Part shown: piece by piece, positions 8,652 to 10,308 of the stretch
Numbering within the stretch: the first letter of the stretch is position 1
How the letters are laid out: the number at the start of each line of letters is the position of its first letter
NCBI GenBank assembly: GCA_027575765.1
Contig: JANBPT010001347.1
Coordinates: 1 to 10,308, forward strand
DNA: 10,308 nt
From: Tieghemiomyces parasiticus
Taxonomy: Eukaryota; Kickxellomycota; Dimargaritomycetes; Dimargaritales; Dimargaritaceae
Direction: 5' to 3'
Made by a program: the position numbers and the translations under genes
Notes under the pieces: model-generated
Told to the model about the DNA's origin: nothing
Database searches by the model: none
Seen by the model: only the letters and a program-made list of their open reading frames with translations

Positions 8652-8894
8652 TAGGGGAACGAGAAGCTTGAATCAATGGCGGAACAAAAAGGCGAGGAAA
8701 GTGAGGAGCGGAGAGTTTCATGAAGCGTGCGCTTCCTGAACCCTGCATTGACGGTTGGCTTTGAGACCGATGCATGCTTTTCCACACGTTGCCGGAAGAC
8801 ATGCCTGGGGACGATATGCTGCATACAGACAGCCGTAGGAACAAATCTACACATGAGTAAGGAGCCCGCCCAGCAGGCAATAATAGTCGCAGGG

Positions 8895-8933
8895 GCCTTC
8901 GATGCCGCCAATGTTAACAGCAGCGTCGAAGGC
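8895..8933. repeat. long-armed inverted repeat
   Basis: GCCTTCGATGC at 8895-8905 faces GCGTCGAAGGC at 8923-8933, 11-bp arms with one mismatch (a G-U pair in RNA). The 17-nt loop contains the palindrome TGTTAACA. No flanking gene explains it. Confidence 0.4.
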
Positions 8934-9959
8934 TGGTGTCTTGTGGACGTGGTTAGCGGGTTGGGCTGAAGGCGAAAAAACACATCTCTGCGCTATACAA
9001 CCCGAAGAGCCCAATCGAAGCCTTTCATGCCGGAGGACCGCCAGCCCACACCGAACTACCAAGTGGATGCCAGTGCAGCCTGGCCGATGGTGACTGCGCT
9101 GCGCATCGAGTCCAATGGGCGCCAATCCACGGCCAAGCCAGCGAGGCGGTGGGGTGGACAATCCGGGACTGGCCACCGAGTCTACGGCCCCAAGAGGGCG
9201 AAGGAGCCAGAGGATGGCCAGGGCGAGGTGAATCCCTCCTGCCGGGAGCCCAAAAAGTGGCGCGGTCGATAGCGCATGCAGGGGAGGCGAGGTCGGGGCA
9301 CTGGAGCCCTTGGTACCTGGCCCCGTGGTTGCCGAAATTAAGGGTGGCGAAGCCGGCTGACCCGTGTAAATCGAACGGAAACAGAGTCTGTGCTAAGTGG
9401 GGGTGGCCTGAATGGGGGGGGGGTCCCCTTGCGCGGAATCCAGGCCAGGCCCGTAGGGCGCAGACAGGCGTGGCCGCGCCACCGCCTCAACAGCCTGCCT
9501 GCAGCAAAGTGAGATAAATAAAAATACCGCTGAATAAGCCCCCCCTGCTGTTCTCGTGGTCGGTGGAATCCGGGTGGTTCAGAGGCTGCTATGCTTCCGT
9601 ACTCAGTACTCTTCACCCTAGCCACCCCGACCGCTGGCAGAAGGGTCCCCATGGGTGAACCAGCGCACCGCCCGACTGATTTACTTCCGCTCCCTTTTCC
9701 CCCTGCCGTCCACGGGTATACCGGGCCAGTCGGCGGGCCCGAGGGGCTGGGTGGCGCCGCGCTGATTGACCAGGACCACCGGCTGACCCTGCCGCGCTTA
9801 CACTGTCAGCCCGTGGCCGATCCCAATACTGTAAAGCTCCAGACTTGACTATCCCACTATTGACTCACAATTTATCCCGCGACGGCGAAATTGGTGTGTG
9901 CACAGCCATCAACTGCCACTCTAGTTGGTGCTACACCATTAAGCGCTAGCAGGGGCTAC

Positions 9960-9965
9960 TTTATT
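9960..9965 (-). terminator. AATAAA poly(A) signal, SF3B2 gene
   Basis: TTTATT on the plus strand reads AATAAA on the transcribed strand, 106 nt past the SF3B2 stop. It is the first canonical hexamer downstream. Confidence 0.5.
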
Positions 9966-10071
9966 ACCTACACTGTCCAACACCCCCCCCAGAGGAACCC
10001 CACCCCCATACAGCAGGAGGCACGCGCTTGAATTGGTCTCTTTGGTAGCTGCGAGGTATCCACACGTTGCT

Positions 10072-10308
10072 TCAAAACTTGAAGTCCCGAAGCTTCTTGG
10101 CAGCCTTGTCCTTCCCGTCGGCCATCTGCTTCCGCTTCTTGGCTTGTTTGCCAGCGTGTTCGGCCACCAGGTCGCTGAAATCCTCGTGAGGGGTGACCTC
10201 CGTCGCCTTCTGGGCCTCCTGCAGCGATGCTTCGTATTTGGCCCGCAGAGCCTGTTCGTCCAGCGTCGCCATCTCCGCCGGGTCCAGAGCCAGGTCCACA
10301 CCGGCGTC
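10072..10308 (-). CDS. splicing factor 3B subunit 2 (SF3B2/Cus1/SAP145), C-terminal fragment cut by the window edge
   Basis: Only the last 78 codons and the TGA stop (10072-10074) lie in the window; the frame continues beyond the right edge. The fragment follows the SF3B2 C-terminus closely: GVDLALDP near its start, then LRAKYEASLQE, then EDFSDLVAEHAGKQ (human has the very similar EDFSDMVAEHAAKQ), a Lys-rich stretch, and the terminal KLRDFKF (human ends KYKEFKF). SF3B2 is a subunit of SF3b in the U2 snRNP and helps anchor U2 at the branch site. It is part of the core spliceosome, which matches the presence of introns in this genome. The upstream domains cannot be checked here. Confidence 0.92.
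   Translation of the reverse strand, partial: DAGVDLALDPAEMATLDEQALRAKYEASLQEAQKATEVTPHEDFSDLVAEHAGKQAKKRKQMADGKDKAAKKLRDFKF

Larger units (their letters stand above)
8321..10071. other. unassigned region between the ppz promoter and the SF3B2 3' end
   Basis: I recognise no gene here. Short open stretches exist on both strands. On the plus strand these include 9027-9272, 9591-9848 and the ATG-less 8957-9517. On the minus strand they include 8557-8880 and 8603-8983. None shows a known domain. The last part (about 9850-10071) is the 3' UTR and flank of SF3B2. G and C homopolymer runs occur near 9415-9425 and 9984-9991. Confidence 0.5.

Noticed and set aside
9939..10301. Minus-strand frame 9939-10301, Arg/Trp-rich
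   Set aside because: It is an out-of-frame reading across the SF3B2 C-terminus, which has the recognisable frame, and runs on into the 3' flank.

Overview
The window looks like nuclear DNA of a GC-rich, intron-containing fungus. The main reason is a Ppz-type protein phosphatase, a PP1 relative typical of fungi. It lies beside a protein resembling animal SREK1, a splicing regulator I do not associate with budding or fission yeast. That mix suggests an early-diverging (non-Dikarya) fungus, but the placement is inference.

All three recognisable genes are on the minus strand. (1) At 2023-4279 is an SREK1-like SR splicing protein with two RRMs and a long RS tail. Its N-terminus is split over two short upstream exons (4259-4279 and 3994-4085), which I reconstructed from splice sites, reading phase and RRM structure. 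(2) At 5568-6983 is a complete, intronless Ppz phosphatase with a likely myristoylation site. (3) At 10072 to the right edge is the C-terminal end of SF3B2 (Cus1/SAP145), a U2 snRNP subunit. Two of the three genes are pre-mRNA splicing factors; nothing else ties the genes together.

The rest is non-coding or unassigned. Positions 1 to about 1150 form an AT-richer island with short open stretches, hairpins and a possible non-autonomous piggyBac-like element (TTAA-CCCTA ends at 469 and 1119). Positions 1150-2022 lead into the 3' end of the SREK1-like gene, with two poly(A) signals. Positions 4280-5567 are pyrimidine-rich on the minus strand and carry short microsatellites. Positions 6984-10071 hold the ppz leader and promoter, possibly including a long leader intron, and then about 1.7 kb with one ATG-less open stretch (8957-9517) that runs into a plus-strand AATAAA. 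I see no tRNA, rRNA, CRISPR array or intact transposase gene. I found no clear new multi-gene system; the most useful result is the spliced model of the SREK1-like gene.
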